Origin: Heterostelium album PN500
Lineage: Eukaryota > Evosea > Eumycetozoa > Acytosteliales > Acytosteliaceae
Assembly (NCBI RefSeq): GCF_000004825.1
Contig: NW_008805076.1
Coordinates: 496,001-560,000 of the forward strand
DNA length: 64,000 nucleotides
Direction of reading: 5' to 3'
The notes below the pieces were generated by a model, which saw only the letters and a program-made list of their open reading frames with translations, did not search any database and had not been told where the DNA came from. The translations under genes were made by a program, and so were the position numbers. Of the stretch, positions 1-14,800 are shown piece by piece; within the stretch, counting starts at the first letter, position 1; every line of letters begins with the position of its first letter.

Positions 1-1356
1 TCAATATGCTCACCTTCAATCACAAACTTTACATCTCCTGTCATAGGACCCGAAATATCAAGTCCCATACTTGAGAAACTCGGAACTAATAAATAAATAA
101 AGAAGAGAGAAACACAGAGTTGTAAATAAAGCGATCATTTAAAAGATTCTTTATCTATAAAACAATTTGATAATTACCAAAAAAGTTATACTTTTGTGAA
201 CCAGTAATAGTTTTACCAAGTACATTGATGTAAGCATTGACAATACCTGAAGGGAAGTTGGTTGGGACATCCAAAGAACATTTGATTTGATTATCATCTT
301 TCGAAAGTTCTTTAACAGTACACTTTACAGTTTTAGATTGATCTTCATTAATAAAGTTCACTTCAACCTGATCGGGTTTAAGCCTTGAAATGAGTGAATC
401 AGTCTTGATAATAATGGCATCATATGATAGATGTGAATTTAAAGAGAGTTCCGTTGTTGGGATGATTTTTGCTAAAAAATTATAAAAAAAAATAATTAAA
501 ATTAAAATTACAAAAAAAAAATTTAATCAAATTTGATGAACTTACGAAGTGCTGTGATTGTGAATGGAAAATTTCTGTTGTGCGAATCAGCATATTCAAA
601 ATTAAAAAAATAACTTCCAAATGGAACTACTTGAGTGGTGGTACATTCGATTTCATCTTTTGAAATGACTGCCGTGATTAAACATTCAAACTTGACAACT
701 GGTACACCTTGGGGAATACGGACTAGAGTTATCTTTGGAGCATAGTTTGGAAAATGGAGAGAATAACCTTTAAACTTGAAGGTTTTTGTTCCTTCTAGAA
801 TCACAAGATCATCATAAATGATAGAAGGATCTTTATTCAGTAAAAAATTTGAAATATTAGAAAATCATTTTCAACACATTTTTGAATAAAAAGATATACA
901 TACTTGTGAATTGCAATAAAAAGGATTGTGGTGGGTTCACTGTTGATTGATCAAGATGACAAGAGAGTAACTATTGGAAATTGATGATTTACCTCTTTTG
1001 AGTGGACGGGTTGACTTCATGAATGACATGATTACTACATCACTACCATCACTACCATCACTACTATCACTACTACCATCATCATCATCAATGTCAAATT
1101 CTACTCTCAGATTGGAAATTTTGTAAACCACTACATTAGTACCAACTCTTTCAACAAAAGTACATGGTTTAACATTAGTTCCATCTTCAGCAGTAACCTT
1201 GAATTTATCCTTGTCAAAAGCATATCCATCTGGAAGTCTGATCGACACCCTAAAACCATCTTGATAGATTTCATTATCAAATTCGAATTTTACCGGATCA
1301 GTTGTCCAAACAACAACGATAAATGATAAAAATAATAATATTATTATTTCTTTCAT
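1..1356 (-). CDS. Secreted IPT/TIG-like protein, 3' end outside window
   Basis: Partial gene running off the left edge. Four exons were read on the minus strand: 1356-993, 830-546, 471-178 and 85-1, joined by GT-AG introns that are all phase 1. The start gives a signal peptide (MKEIIILLFLSFIVVVWTT), followed by an acidic Ser/Asp run (about residues 91-105). Exons 2-4 encode beta-rich modules of about 95 residues with paired cysteines. Their ends (for example residues DPSIIYDD and PKIIPTTE just after introns) fit the start of an IPT/TIG-type immunoglobulin-like module, but the match is weaker than in the neighbouring large genes. It may be an extracellular adhesion or recognition protein of the Tgr kind, which is inference. 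Any membrane anchor would lie outside the window. Confidence 0.6.
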
Positions 1357-2882
1357 TTTTTATTTTATAATATAGAATTTGAATTATTTTTTATATATTA
1401 TATAATGAAGATTTGTAAATGATTAAAAAACTATTGTATTTTGTAAAGTATGAATTAAAATAAAACGAGTGATTGGTTAACTATTGAAAGTAATTATTAT
1501 TTTAAATGACCAAGCAAATTTAGGCGATTAACCAGTGAAAAATAAGATTATAATAGTATTGAATCCCATTCCCTAAAAGTTATAGCAAAGGTTTTCTTCG
1601 GTTAATGAAAAGAATGAGGGACCAGTGAAAAACCAAAATAGTAAACTCTGTGGTGAAGGTTTGATCGCAAATAAAAGATCTCGTTTTTGTCAAAAAAAAC
1701 AAAAAAAAAAATTGGTCAAAAAAAAAATGGCTCTCAACTTTCGCCGAAGATTGTGCAGAACTAATCCTCAGGTCCCCCATGAGTTTTTTTAATATGTAAA
1801 AAATTATTTTTTTGCAAAAAAAAAACCTTGCTGGGTTTTGAAAATTATTTTTTACATATTAAATTAAATTCAAAAAAGCCTTGAGGTTTTTTTTCCCATG
1901 TTCTGAAAATGGGGGTGTTTGCCAATTTTATTTTTAATTTAACAAATCCATATTAAAAAACTAAGCTGGGATCCCCAGCCGATGTTCTGCACAATGTCCG
2001 ATTACGCATCAATTTTAACAAAAAATGTAAAAATTAGTTAATGTGATCTGAGTGGTTTTTTCCATTTATGGTTACAACAGTAGGTTGTTTTGATATGCTT
2101 TTTCCCTCATTTGCCAACTTTGTAAAATAATGCAATCAGAAAGATCATAATTCTTGTGTTGTCATTACACGAAACTTAATGTAATCTCTCCTGCCCTTCC
2201 TTCTATAAGTCAAAAGCTTTGAAGGCTATAAACTTTTAGCGTGCCACAATTACAAAAATGATTCATATTTTTCGTTTCAAAATAAAAATACGAAATTTGC
2301 TTTTGACTTCTATAACGCTCAAAATAAAAAATTTTGGAGTAAAAATAGGTCCAAAACTCGAACCAAAATTTTGTAGAAATCCTTTTTTAGGAATAAGATT
2401 AGTCCATCATAATGCAAACTTAAGTAAAAATTACAATTTTGTTTTCTGGGTTAATTAATTCATGTTTGAGGTTACCAATCAAAACTATCTTCCCTCTGTA
2501 TATCGTTAATAGACGCTATGATTTGGATTAAAAGAGCGACAAGGATCTTTTGCAAAAATCAATTTATCAACAAAATAAAAAAAACCAAGGGTTGGTGTAC
2601 TTATTTTATTTGGGTTACAGGCTCCAAGAGCTAGTTTACACTTTGCACTTTTATTCCCTAAAAGGTAATAAACATTAGGCCATCAAAAGTAAAATGATTC
2701 CGTTGAGAGACAAACCGTGATCGCTAAATATCTAGCTTTTGTATAATAGTTTTTCAAAAAAAAAATAAATAAATTTTTTTATTAGTTTGAAACGAGTGAT
2801 TGATTGGACGAGTTTCATCTCGGTATCTAATCACATGTAAAATTTTATTAAAATCAATAATAATATTAATATTTAAAAAAAT
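1357..2882. other. AT-rich intergenic region with a fold-back element
   Basis: Divergent spacer between the minus-strand IPT-like gene and the plus-strand giant gene, so it should hold both promoters. The only structured part is the inverted-repeat element at 1750-1995, listed separately. A 66-codon open frame at 2258-2458 has no recognisable features and is probably chance. No other gene is visible. Confidence 0.6.
1750..1995. repeat. Fold-back (MITE-like) inverted-repeat element, about 246 bp
   Basis: A perfect 12-bp terminal inverted repeat, ATTGTGCAGAAC at 1750-1761, has its reverse complement at 1984-1995. A second pair lies inside it: about 1782-1796 (AGTTTTTTTAATATG) against 1949-1965. 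A third pair, 1791-1812 against 1840-1860, forms a long inner hairpin. The arms are related but have diverged between the pairs. No coding capacity and no clear target-site duplication were seen. A short non-autonomous DNA transposon relic or a structural fold-back are both possible. Confidence 0.5.
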
Positions 2883-5800
2883 ATGAAGAATAAATATTTA
2901 TATATTTATATATTAATTATATTTATTTGTAATAATATTTCTTTTATTACAGCTAATCCAAGTTGTTTGTCACCTGACAACAATAATGTGCAATGGTGGT
3001 ATATCAAAAAACTACCATTAACCAATGCTTATTTGTATATGGACGAGCATAATGTCATTTTTCTTAGTGATATCACTTTGGATGAAAGTTCACTTGGAAG
3101 AACGCTTGAGAGTATCAAAAACAATGAAGTTTTGATGTTCAATGACAAGCCCTGGCAGTTTGGTGACAAAAATGGAAATCAAGAGACACCTCTAAATGGC
3201 CAGTGGCAACCTGATCAGTATGGTACATCCAAAGGATTTGTTGCACTTACCAGTTCTGGAAATGGAATTCACTTAAAACACACTATGCCTGGTTTTCCTG
3301 CTATTTTGCCCACTAATAATGAGGTTGCTATGCCTTCAAGCTATCCAGGAAAGTGGTTCCCTCAAGACTACCATTTGGCTGATGAACAATCGATTAATTT
3401 GAATATCGGTCATTCATTTTTATGTCATACTCTTATCGGCCTTAGCGATTTAGAGATGACTGCATTTTTTAATACTTTAGTGCCATTGGTTCCAAAGATT
3501 TATTTTAACACATTCAGTGAAAGAAATCTAAGATTCTTGAATAATATATTTGACGGATCAATCGTTGATTCCTCAGCCAAACAGTACATCAGCCCAACTA
3601 TTGAAATCCACAGTGGTTTACAATCAAGTGCTTGGCAATCTTTCTTTGGATACACTACTGTTCCTGTAAGTAAATAGATGATATTGAATTTCACTTGTAA
3701 CAAAGTTAGTATAAATATAAATGCTAATGATTCTATTGTATTAATTAGAGAGATGCCGTTGCCACTGCTAGTTTTAGTAGTTTGGTCGAGAATAGATTGC
3801 CAATTGATTTTTCAAATCAATACAACATACCTTTGGAGAGTAGACATTGGATATCGGATGTCGAGGCACCAGGATTTGCATTTGACAAACTCAGAATATG
3901 TCTTGGTGATTACCATCCAACTTTGTCTTCATCGCCTGCCACGTTTGTGTGTGTTGTTACCTCGAGTGCTGCCAATACTTTCCTAATCAATACTGCCTAC
4001 AAACTTAGATCAAGTATTTGCTCGTCACTTGATTGTGAGACTAAACTGCAGAGTGATTTCAATGGAAAAGGTCAAGTTAGATTCCAAGTCAACACTGTCA
4101 GTACCAATATCGGTTCACTCCTTTCTCGTACTCCATTCGATTCAAGTCTTCCTGATACTGAATTGACTGTTGTGCCTGCTTCCGATCCGTCATGTCAGGG
4201 TGATTGTGGTATCTTTGAATATCAAACTGATGAATTTGCTTCTGTTGACATTGTCAAGTACTTCACCCCTGAGATTAGATTGTATCTGAAAGATAATAAG
4301 AGAGGTATTAGTATTCAATACTATTCCGAAGACTCTGAATACATCGTATACTCTACCAATCTAAAGTATCAAGACAATCTATTTTCACCAGAGACTGTCA
4401 GTACTTACGATACAAATGTATTAATGTTTTATCGTACTTTACAAATGTTGGTAGATTTGTATCCAATTGTCAACACTGATAGCACTTCCACACCACCACC
4501 ACCACAAATTACAGTAAAAATTAATAATCAACACACAGCAATAATCAACGATAACAACAACTATGGAATACAGATCGATAACTTGTGTATTGATGATTTA
4601 TTCCTTTCATATTCTTATCACTACATAACATCATTAAATAATAACTATAAATTAGATTCTCTAAATATTAATGATCGAATTCAACAAAAAGAATCAGATG
4701 AATATGCGGAACAATTAGCAACAAGCAAAGCATTGATTTATTCTTTCGCGCTCAAATTCAAACAGGTAAGAATGAAAAACCGCTCTTTTTATATTTTTTT
4801 TTTTGATTGATCGTTAAAATATCTTACTAACTATTTTTTTTATTTATTTTATTTATTTTATTTATTTTTTATTTTAATTTTAAATTTATTTTATTTATTT
4901 ATTTTTATTTATTTATTTTTTTTTATATATTTATTTTATTATAATATTTAATTATTTTTCAAAAAATAACAGGATATTTTCCCATATCTGAGATCAGATA
5001 TAAAACAAATCATTCATTGTGATTCACCTGTTTCACTTGAAATCTATCAAAAGAATGGAGTTGTTCAACCAGTTGCTCGTTCTTCAGGACTCATTGCATC
5101 ATTCCTTTGGGATATCATCGATAACCAAGCTGATCAAGATGAGATATTCTACCAAGATAGCTTTACCAGTGGATTAGATTCCTTATCATTCCCACTGATC
5201 AAAGAGATCATCAAAGAGAATGTTCCATCCGATATATTCACAATCATCGATATTCTAAAGTCAAAGATTCAGAGTTCTGTCATCGACACAACAATGATTT
5301 TTGACAACCTAGATCGTGTCATGAATTTAAATTATATTTACAAATGTAATTTCTGTTTGGATGTAAGTAGTATTTAATTTATTATTTTATGAATATCATT
5401 CTAACAATCAAACTTTTTAATTTTCAGAGTCCAACAAATCCACCAACAGACCCAATTTATGAGATATTAGGAAGATTTCAAGTTTGTGAATCGAATTTCC
5501 AAACACTTTCACTCAGTAAACTTTATGAAACTGTTGGAAAATGGGTTCAATTTGATGAAAATCAATTATCATCCAATGTTATTTGGATGGCGATTTATGA
5601 ATCTCCATTGATCACATATTTACGTAGTTCACAATATTTGAAGTATCAAATTGGTATTCGAGATAGATATTACTGTAATATTCCAATGCACCAAGGTTAT
5701 CCATTCTCTTCGATCACTCCACTTGGTCTTGATATTATCACGGAATTGATTGGTGTTTTAACTCAAACAGAAAAAGTTATCACCTATGGAGATCGCCTTT

Positions 5801-8800
5801 CAACCTATTTTATTCCATTGGAGAATGAACCAGAGGAAGGTTTTGGAATTGTCATGTTTGATGGAAAGATCTGTAGCTTTACTCATTCAACAAAAGTTGA
5901 GTTTGAAAGTGGAGAACTTCTTCAAAGTTGTCCAGTTGATCCATTCATTTTCTCCGTTGGACCATTGACAGGTGACACCAAAGATGAAACAACACTCATC
6001 ATCAAAGGTCGAAATCTTCAATATCTCCTAGTAAAGTTTGGTGACATTTACCTCGAAGACTGTGACTATACCAAAGAAGATGATCTCCACCAAAAGCAAT
6101 GTACAATTCCATCTGGACTTGGAACCAAATTGATTTCAATCACTACACCAAAAGAACCTTCACTTAGACTTCCAAACACATTCCAATTCCAATACAATGC
6201 ACCAACAATCAGTTCTCCACGACCATCTGAACAATTCAACACAGTAGGTTCAGAGGTTACACTTTATGGAAGCAATCTTTTCTCCAAGACATCAACAGTA
6301 AACGACATTAAGTTAAAGATTGGTGGAGTCTCGATCGCATTGATCTCTGGTGGCATCCAAGATTCAAAAGAATATATTACATTTAAAACCAGAGGATCTG
6401 GATTGAACAAAAATATTTCAATTGAAGTTGGTGGTCAAATTTATGAACAACTTGATTTTATTGATCATAAAGCACCAAAGATCGATTCAATCTCCAAAGT
6501 AATGTGGAAAACCAATGGAGAAGAAGATATAATTATCACTGGTTCTCAATTTGGTGATGAATCTCTGACAATTGATGAAGCACCAATCTCGAGTTTGACC
6601 TGCAATAGTCTCATTCGTGACAGTGACAACAAGATTACTTGTAAATCTGTCATTGGTGGTGGAAAGAATCTTAAATTCAGTATTCATGTCGATTCACAAC
6701 AATCCAACTTTTTACCTTTCGATTATATTGCACCAACTATTCTTCAAGTTATTCAAGAACCATTCGTCAACACATCATATGGAGGTAATTTCTGGGTTGT
6801 TGGTCTCAATCTTGCAACAATGACCGAGTTTGTTCCATCAGTTAATATGTCCAATGATCATTATCAACTTTATGAGTGTATTGTAGATGAAGAAAGTGTT
6901 TGTTTTCCAAACAAGCTATATTCAAATGAAGATGGTCAAGCAATTGAAGTACCAACACAACAAACACCAGATAAAGATTTCGATCCATACATTGAAATAG
7001 ATAAAGAATTCAGATCAATGGAATTTGATTGTATTAAGTGTAGACTACCAGCAGGTGTTGGAAATGACAACATTGTCATCCTTGAAGTTCTTCAACAACT
7101 ATCTGGAAATTCAACAGACTCACTCGTTTTCCCAAGACCATTAATCTCCAAAGTAACCAACAACACATCTGGAACTGATGGTTCAGTAACACTCTCAATT
7201 TTTGGAACGAATTTCTCACCAAAAGAACAAAAATTCGTTTATGATGAAGAATCTGAGGATTATTATGAAGTTCCACTTATCGAATATGAACGTGGATTTG
7301 ACAGAAGTAATATTTCCATTGGTCACTACCATTTGAAGAATATCACATGGGTGAAATCATCATTGGTACATACAGAGATCTATGCTGGTGTTGGTGCCAA
7401 TCTTACAATTTCTCTCTTCTTGGGAAATCAATCAATGTTAAACATTGAACCAAATCAAATTCTATTTAATTTCTCATATGAAAGTAAGTTTTAAAAGTTT
7501 ATATAATGCTATTCTTATAAATTTGATAGATATTAACATTAAACACTCTCTTTCTATATTTTATTTTATATTTTAGGACCAAATATCTCAGAGATTGTTG
7601 GAAATTTGAATACAAGTGCCAACAATGAAATTACAATCAATGGTTTCAATTTCATTCCCAAGAATCAAACGTTTTTGAAACAATCAGATTTCGACACCAG
7701 TTATTTAACAATCGGAGAAAACAATTGCACAACACCAACTTGGACAAACTCAACTTCATTTACATGCACTCTCCATCCAGGAATTGGTGCCAACTTGACA
7801 TTAACCGTTTTCATTGGAAATCAATCGAATATCGATGGAGTCAAGAATTTCTCTTATTCTGAACCTCACATTAAGAGTGTAGATTCAAGTGATACCAAAG
7901 GAGGATCAGTCATTACAATTCATGGTGTCAACTTTGTTCCGAAAGATGTTGATCCAAAAGACTCTAAAGTTTTAATCGATGATGTTGAATGTAAAAATAT
8001 CAATTGGATTGATCAAGACAGAATCGAATGCACTCCACCACCTGGAATTGGTAAAAATATATCGTTGGAAGTTGGAATCGCCAATCAAAATACAACTGAA
8101 AACATATTCAAATATAATGAACCAAGTATTGAAGAGATTCCAAATGTTTTGACACAGGGTGAATTGATCACAATCAAAGGAACCAATTTCGTTCCGAAAG
8201 ATGTTGATCCAAAAGGTTCCAATGTCACCATCAATGACGAACTTTGTGATGATATCACATTCATCGATGAAACACAAATATCATGCAAATTCCTCAAAGG
8301 TATCGGAAAAGACCAACCATTATCAATATCGATCGATTCACAAAGTGTCAAAGCTAAATTCAATTACAAAATTCCAGAGATTACAGAAATACCAAACAGT
8401 GATACATCTGGATCAATGATCACAATCAAAGGAGAGAACTTTGTTCCAAAAGATGTTCAAGATGGTGGACCAACCTCGAGTTATGTCGAAGTCAATGGAA
8501 AGAAATGCACAGATTACGATTGGATCAATCACAATCAACTTTCATGTAAAATCCCAATTGGTATTGGAAAGAATGTTCCATTTAAACTTTACATTGGAAA
8601 ACAAACACATTCAAACAATCAACATATCGATTATAATCGTAAGTTTAAAAAATATAAATATTTAAACAATTATTGATATTAATACTAATATTAATATTAA
8701 ACAATAATAATAGCACCTTCACTACCAAGTGATTCAGATTATTCGGGACCAACCAATGGTGATTTGACTTTGATGATCACTGGATCAAACTTTGTACCTT

Positions 8801-11800
8801 CTGATTTGGCATCATCAACACCAACCAACGATCAAAATAATTATGTAAAGATTGGTGGTAAATCATGTCAATCACTGACTTGGAAAGATTCGGATTCATT
8901 AAAATGTAAGATTCCAATTGGTACTGGTGTCAAGAAATCAATTGAAATCAAAGTCGGAGGTCAATTAAATCAACAAAATACCTATTTCTCTTATGACAGT
9001 ATGTTAAAATTATTTTACAATCAATAATAATAATAATTATAGTATATTTTTATTAACATCATAACTTGTTTCTATTTCTAACTTTAGAACCAAATATACG
9101 TGAAATAACACCAGAGAAAGGAAGAATGGCAAGAAATACAATCGTCACTATCAAAGGAACCAATTTTGGAAATGTCCAAGATAAAGTCAGTATCGATGGT
9201 AAAGATTGTAATGTTTTCACATGGAATCATGAACAGATTGTATGTGTTGCTCCTCAATCCAGTTCTGAAGGTGAAAAAACAGTTTCAGTAACAGTTGACT
9301 CACAACAATCGAATCAAAACATCAAATACACCTATTATGACAAGCCAAAGATTGAGAGAATCGAACCAAAAGAAGGATCAATCGATGGAGATGAACAATT
9401 GACAATCTATGGATCGAATTTGATTGAAGATGGAAGTACTTTGAAGGTATACTTTAAGAAACAAGAATGTCCAGTTGATTCTTCAACAAAAGATCAAATC
9501 GTATTCATCAACAAGAAAGGAGCTGGTCAAAACATTGAAATTTATATCAAATTGGTAAATTCAAAACTTTCTGATCAAATTTCAAATACAAACACTGAAT
9601 TCTCTTTCACTGGTAAGTTTTTATTGAATAATAATCAATTAATTATCATAGAATTATATCTAACTTTTCTTGCTCTTATAGGTCCAACTATCAGCAAAAT
9701 TTATCCAGAATCTGGAGATAAAAACACGAAACAACCAATTGAAATTACTGGTACAAATCTTGGACTTGTTGGAGATGAACCATCTGTCATGATTGGCTCC
9801 AAAGAATGTTCCAATGTCAAAGTGATCTCATCATCAAAGGTGACATGCATCGTTCCAACTTCTTCAACTGCAAAATTAGAACCAGTCAAGTTAACTTTTT
9901 ATTCTAAAGAAGCCACCTCATCCTATGAGTACACTGAAGAAGAGAGCAGCAGTGAAAGTGAAAGTGAAAGTGAAAGTAGCAGTAGTGACAGTGTATCTGA
10001 TAGCACTGAAGAGCCTGAGCCTGAAGAAATTATGACCCAAATGTTCTATATTATTGGAGTTCCACCAATCGTTTGGCCAGTACCACCAGGTCCACCTCCA
10101 ATCATCCCAGTTCCTGTTATGGTTGTAAATGTTCTAAAAGGATCGACTGCATACGAAATCTTTAGAAAAACGATGATATTGAAAACACCAGACAACTTTG
10201 AATTCCCATTCTCAGACTTTGACTCTATCAAGATCGATTGGGGAAAGATCACATCCTCTAGTCTCACCAAATCTAAATTTAAAATTAAAATTAGATTCAA
10301 GATTAGTTTCAAATTAAAGAGTGGAAAATCATGGTCATGTGAATCTGACAGCTCTGATGAAGATGATAATGATTCAGATGGATGGACTCGACCAACTGTA
10401 GAAGGAGGTCCACCTCAAGGTAAATTCCCACAATGGTTATTGCCAGTAGGAAGCGATCCAAATCAAATTCCAACTGAATTACCAAACCCTCCAGCACTCC
10501 TCCTCAAATCTAAAATCAAAGGTCGTCTATTTGAAGACAAGAATCAAAACATGAAATTTGATGGTGATGATACTCCAATCAACAAAAATCAAACGTTTAT
10601 GATTGGAATTGTCAATGATGATGGAGATTACACCAATGGTAAAGTCAATTCTGATGGAACATATGAAGTGGAAACTGACAAACAACTTGGTCTTTACACT
10701 TTGGTTGTGACATCAATACCAATATTTAGCAATGCAAACTACTTCCTTCCACAAACTAGATTCCATATTCCATTCACTTTTGAAGGATATGAACAGAATA
10801 TTCCTGTGTTCACCAAATCACCACTTGGATGTTTGGGAACTGTCGAAACCTATTCAAAGAAGATCACATTACAATATGGTGAATATAATTTGTTGGATTT
10901 CGGAGTCTACATGTTTGAAACTTCCACTCCTAAATTCCCAGATTATTGCCAAGTCAATCTATTTGCAAATAACATTGCCATTAAATATAGTAAGTAGTTT
11001 ATAATAAAAGTAAATATAAATGATCATATACTAACGATGGTTCGATTAATTTTCAACAGAGACAACATCAGATTTAACATTATTCTTGGATACCAATTTA
11101 GATGGAAGTCCAGATAGCTCAATATCTTCAGTTGATTACGATGTTGTATCTACTGTTGATGGAAAACAGTTAATTCGTAGCTACTCTTATAAGGATAAGA
11201 AATCATTTGATTTACCATCGAGTTCATACATTCGATTCAAAGAAAGTACAGGAATGACACCAATCATCAACAACTATTATGTTAAAGTTGAAGATCCAAA
11301 TAAGATTTCAACAATTTCAAGCAAACTTGGATTCATAAACATTGTACCATCAAAGACGATCTCATTCATTGGTTCCAATTCACAAATACTTTCACTCACC
11401 TTTGGAAAGTTCACCAAACAATTTTTTACCAATATCGAATGGACTGACACCACATTATCATTCACACCAAAGACCAATCAAACTGTAATTTTCAGCAAAG
11501 ATGATGAAGACACCAATGGCCGAATCGCCTCACCAAATGGAAATCAATATGTTCTCAACAAAATCACTTTTGGAAATGTTGAAATTGTCAATCAATGTAT
11601 GTTTTTATTTTATATATTTTGTTAAAAAGTACTCATTTATTAACAAAATTTATTCTATTTATTATTTAGATCTATTCTCAAATGTAATTCCAAGTACTGG
11701 TGATAAGATTGTGATATCGAATGATTACCCATACAAAACAGCATCCTATTTTATTGATTCCGTTCAAATTAAATGTGATATTCTTGATTCACTCCATTAT

Positions 11801-14800
11801 AAATGTGATATCCCAGCGTCAACTGGAGGAGTAAATACCAAACAAATTACATCCAAATGGAATGATATGAATCTTTATAACATTCATACTCTCACCTATT
11901 CCCAATCACAAACCACCACAACATCATCAACAACATCTAGCACTGGAACTTCATCAACTACTGGTGGAGTAACCACTGGTGAGATAACTACAAGCTCATC
12001 AGCTACTGGTGGAATAACCACCACTGGTGAGATAACAACAACTTCAACAACATCGACAACTGGTGGTGGTTCATTTTCAAGCTATATCTATGGTTATATT
12101 CACGATGACAGAAATTATAACAATCAATATGATCAAGGTGAACCTTTCTTGACAAACTTCAAAATTCAAGTTATTGGAAATAATAACTTTGATTATAGAA
12201 CCACAAGTAATGAAAGTGGAATCTTTGAATTCAGAGTTGTCGAACCTGGAACTTACAAGATCACAATTGATTCCGATGATATCGATGAAACACCATACTT
12301 TATTCCAATACAAACTGTTTATGTCAGAGTTTCAAATCAACTCACAATTGTTTCAAATATTACTGTTTTCTCGAAATGTAAGTTATTTCCTCATTTCAAA
12401 ATATACCTGTACCCCTTATTAATAATATTATTTATTTATTAAATTAGCAAATTATGAATGTTTCGGAACAATATCCAATGCAGAACGAGAAACACTTTCA
12501 ATTCAATATGGTTCATTTAATTTATCAAACTTTAAGTATAATTATAATTCAGATTATCAAACCTATTCAGTAAGTAACCATTTTCTATTATAAATTATAA
12601 ATTATAAATTGCTCAAAAAAAAAAAAACAAAAAAACTAATTTTATTTTAAACTATTAGTTCCCACCAATTTGTAATGTAATCTTGGAAGACTCAATTATT
12701 ACAGTTAAATATAGTATGTATATTCACAATAATAACTCGAGTTCAATTATTTATTTATTTACTAATATTAATAATAACTTTTAGAATCAATGTTGAATTT
12801 ATCAGTATTCTATGATGAGAATTTCAATGGATTAAATGATGATAATGCAACATACCCAGTGAATATATCAGTTTTAGTTCAATCGAATTTGAAAGATAAA
12901 CAATTTGAAAGATCGTTTATCATTGATAAAGCTCCATACTTTATTGTGACAGATATTCCAGGTGACTCTTTTATCAATATGACACAAAGAACAGATTCAT
13001 GGAATACAACAATCGGATTCAACACCAAAAACTATTCAATTCCAGATGCAACATTATTCTCAACAATCGATGACAGTTTAATATTGTTTACATCGAATCC
13101 AAACAACACAATATCATTATTCAATGACAGAAATATCTCAAACAATACTCTTACCATTCCTTTTGGCAAATACAACTCAACATTCTTTGATAATCTTTCA
13201 TGGAATACTTCAAATTTGACATTGACCACAATGCCAGATCAAATTGTTGTAATAACCTTGAACAATGGTTCATCGATAGTCATTGAAAACAATCAAACAG
13301 CCAACTTTATTAATTTCAATATTACAACGATTGAATTGATCTATTTAGATCTTTTCAAAGAACTCCCATTGATCCCATTGGTTGGTGGTTCTATTAAGTT
13401 ATTCAATGTTTATTGGAATTATTCGATTCAACCAGAGTTATCAATTGAAGGATTCAAGATGAACTGTTTAATTTCATCAATTGACTCATCTTTTGTTGAT
13501 TGTTCAGTTCCACCATATTTGATTGGTGATCTCAAGAAAGCAATCAAAGTTACTTGGAATGGAATGGATTTGTACCAAAACGGATTTATTACCTATGAAA
13601 CACCTTTGACAACAACGTCAACAACATCAACCAGCACCACTGGAATTCCAACAACAACTGGTGGTTCTGACACAACAACGACTGGTGGCTCTGGTTCAAC
13701 TACGACTACATCGACAACTGGTGATTCAACAACAGCCGGAGGTACAACAGCTGGAAGTACAACAGGAGGCACAACTCAAACAACTTTACTCGTTGGATAC
13801 CTATTTAATGACACCAATTTCGATGGAATCTTTGATTCTTCCGAAAAACCAATGAGAAATATCAAAGTTGAAATTATTGGACCTGTCAATTCAAGTACAA
13901 CAACTTCATCAACAGGTCAGTTTAGTTTCATCAATTTGATTCCAGGATCATATGAAATCAAAGTCGATTTCAATGAATCATCAAAGTTCTACAATCCAAT
14001 TGGAAATTATACAATGCAGGTCACCAATCAATTTATGATCCAAAGAAACATTGCACTATTCTGGAAATGTATGTATCTTCTGTTATAATTAATCATTTGA
14101 TTCAAAATATTAACACTTTCTAATGTTTAAACTCAAGCACCTCTTGGATGTGTTGGATCAGCAACAACATCAGATTGGACATATTTGGTTCAATATGGAT
14201 CACACAACTTGACAATATTCAAGTTGAATACCACAAATATCAATTCAACAGCATTTGTTCTTCCAGACTATTGTGTTGGAACTGTTGTCAACAATGAAAC
14301 AATTGAAATCAAATACAGTAAGTAATTACTTAAAAAAAAAAACAAAATTTACATTTAATAATAACATTAATATTAATTATTGATTTTAAAACTCATAGAA
14401 ACTTCAATCAATTTAACATTGTATTATGATATTAATATCAACGGAACACTTGATGAATCAGATCTCAAAGTCAATAACACTGTCAATTCAACAATCATGA
14501 TCACATCGATTGTCAATAATCAAACAATCATCAGAAACATGACATCATTGATGATTCCATCGACATTGTTGATTGATCTTCCATCGAATTCAACATTCAC
14601 AATCATTTCAGATCCACAATCCAAAACATCAGCAATTCTCAACAACCATCAAATCAGTTTATCAAACTTCACAACATTACACACAATTAACCAATCATTT
14701 GCATTCTATAATGAATACCAAAACAACACATTGACACTTGGAAATAATGAAACAATCTCAACATTCACAATTCCATATGGTAAATACAATGTATCGTACT

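Noticed and set aside
2258-2458. Plus-strand open frame of 66 codons
   Set aside because: Lysine- and isoleucine-rich translation of AT-rich spacer, no domain, no splice partner; probably chance.
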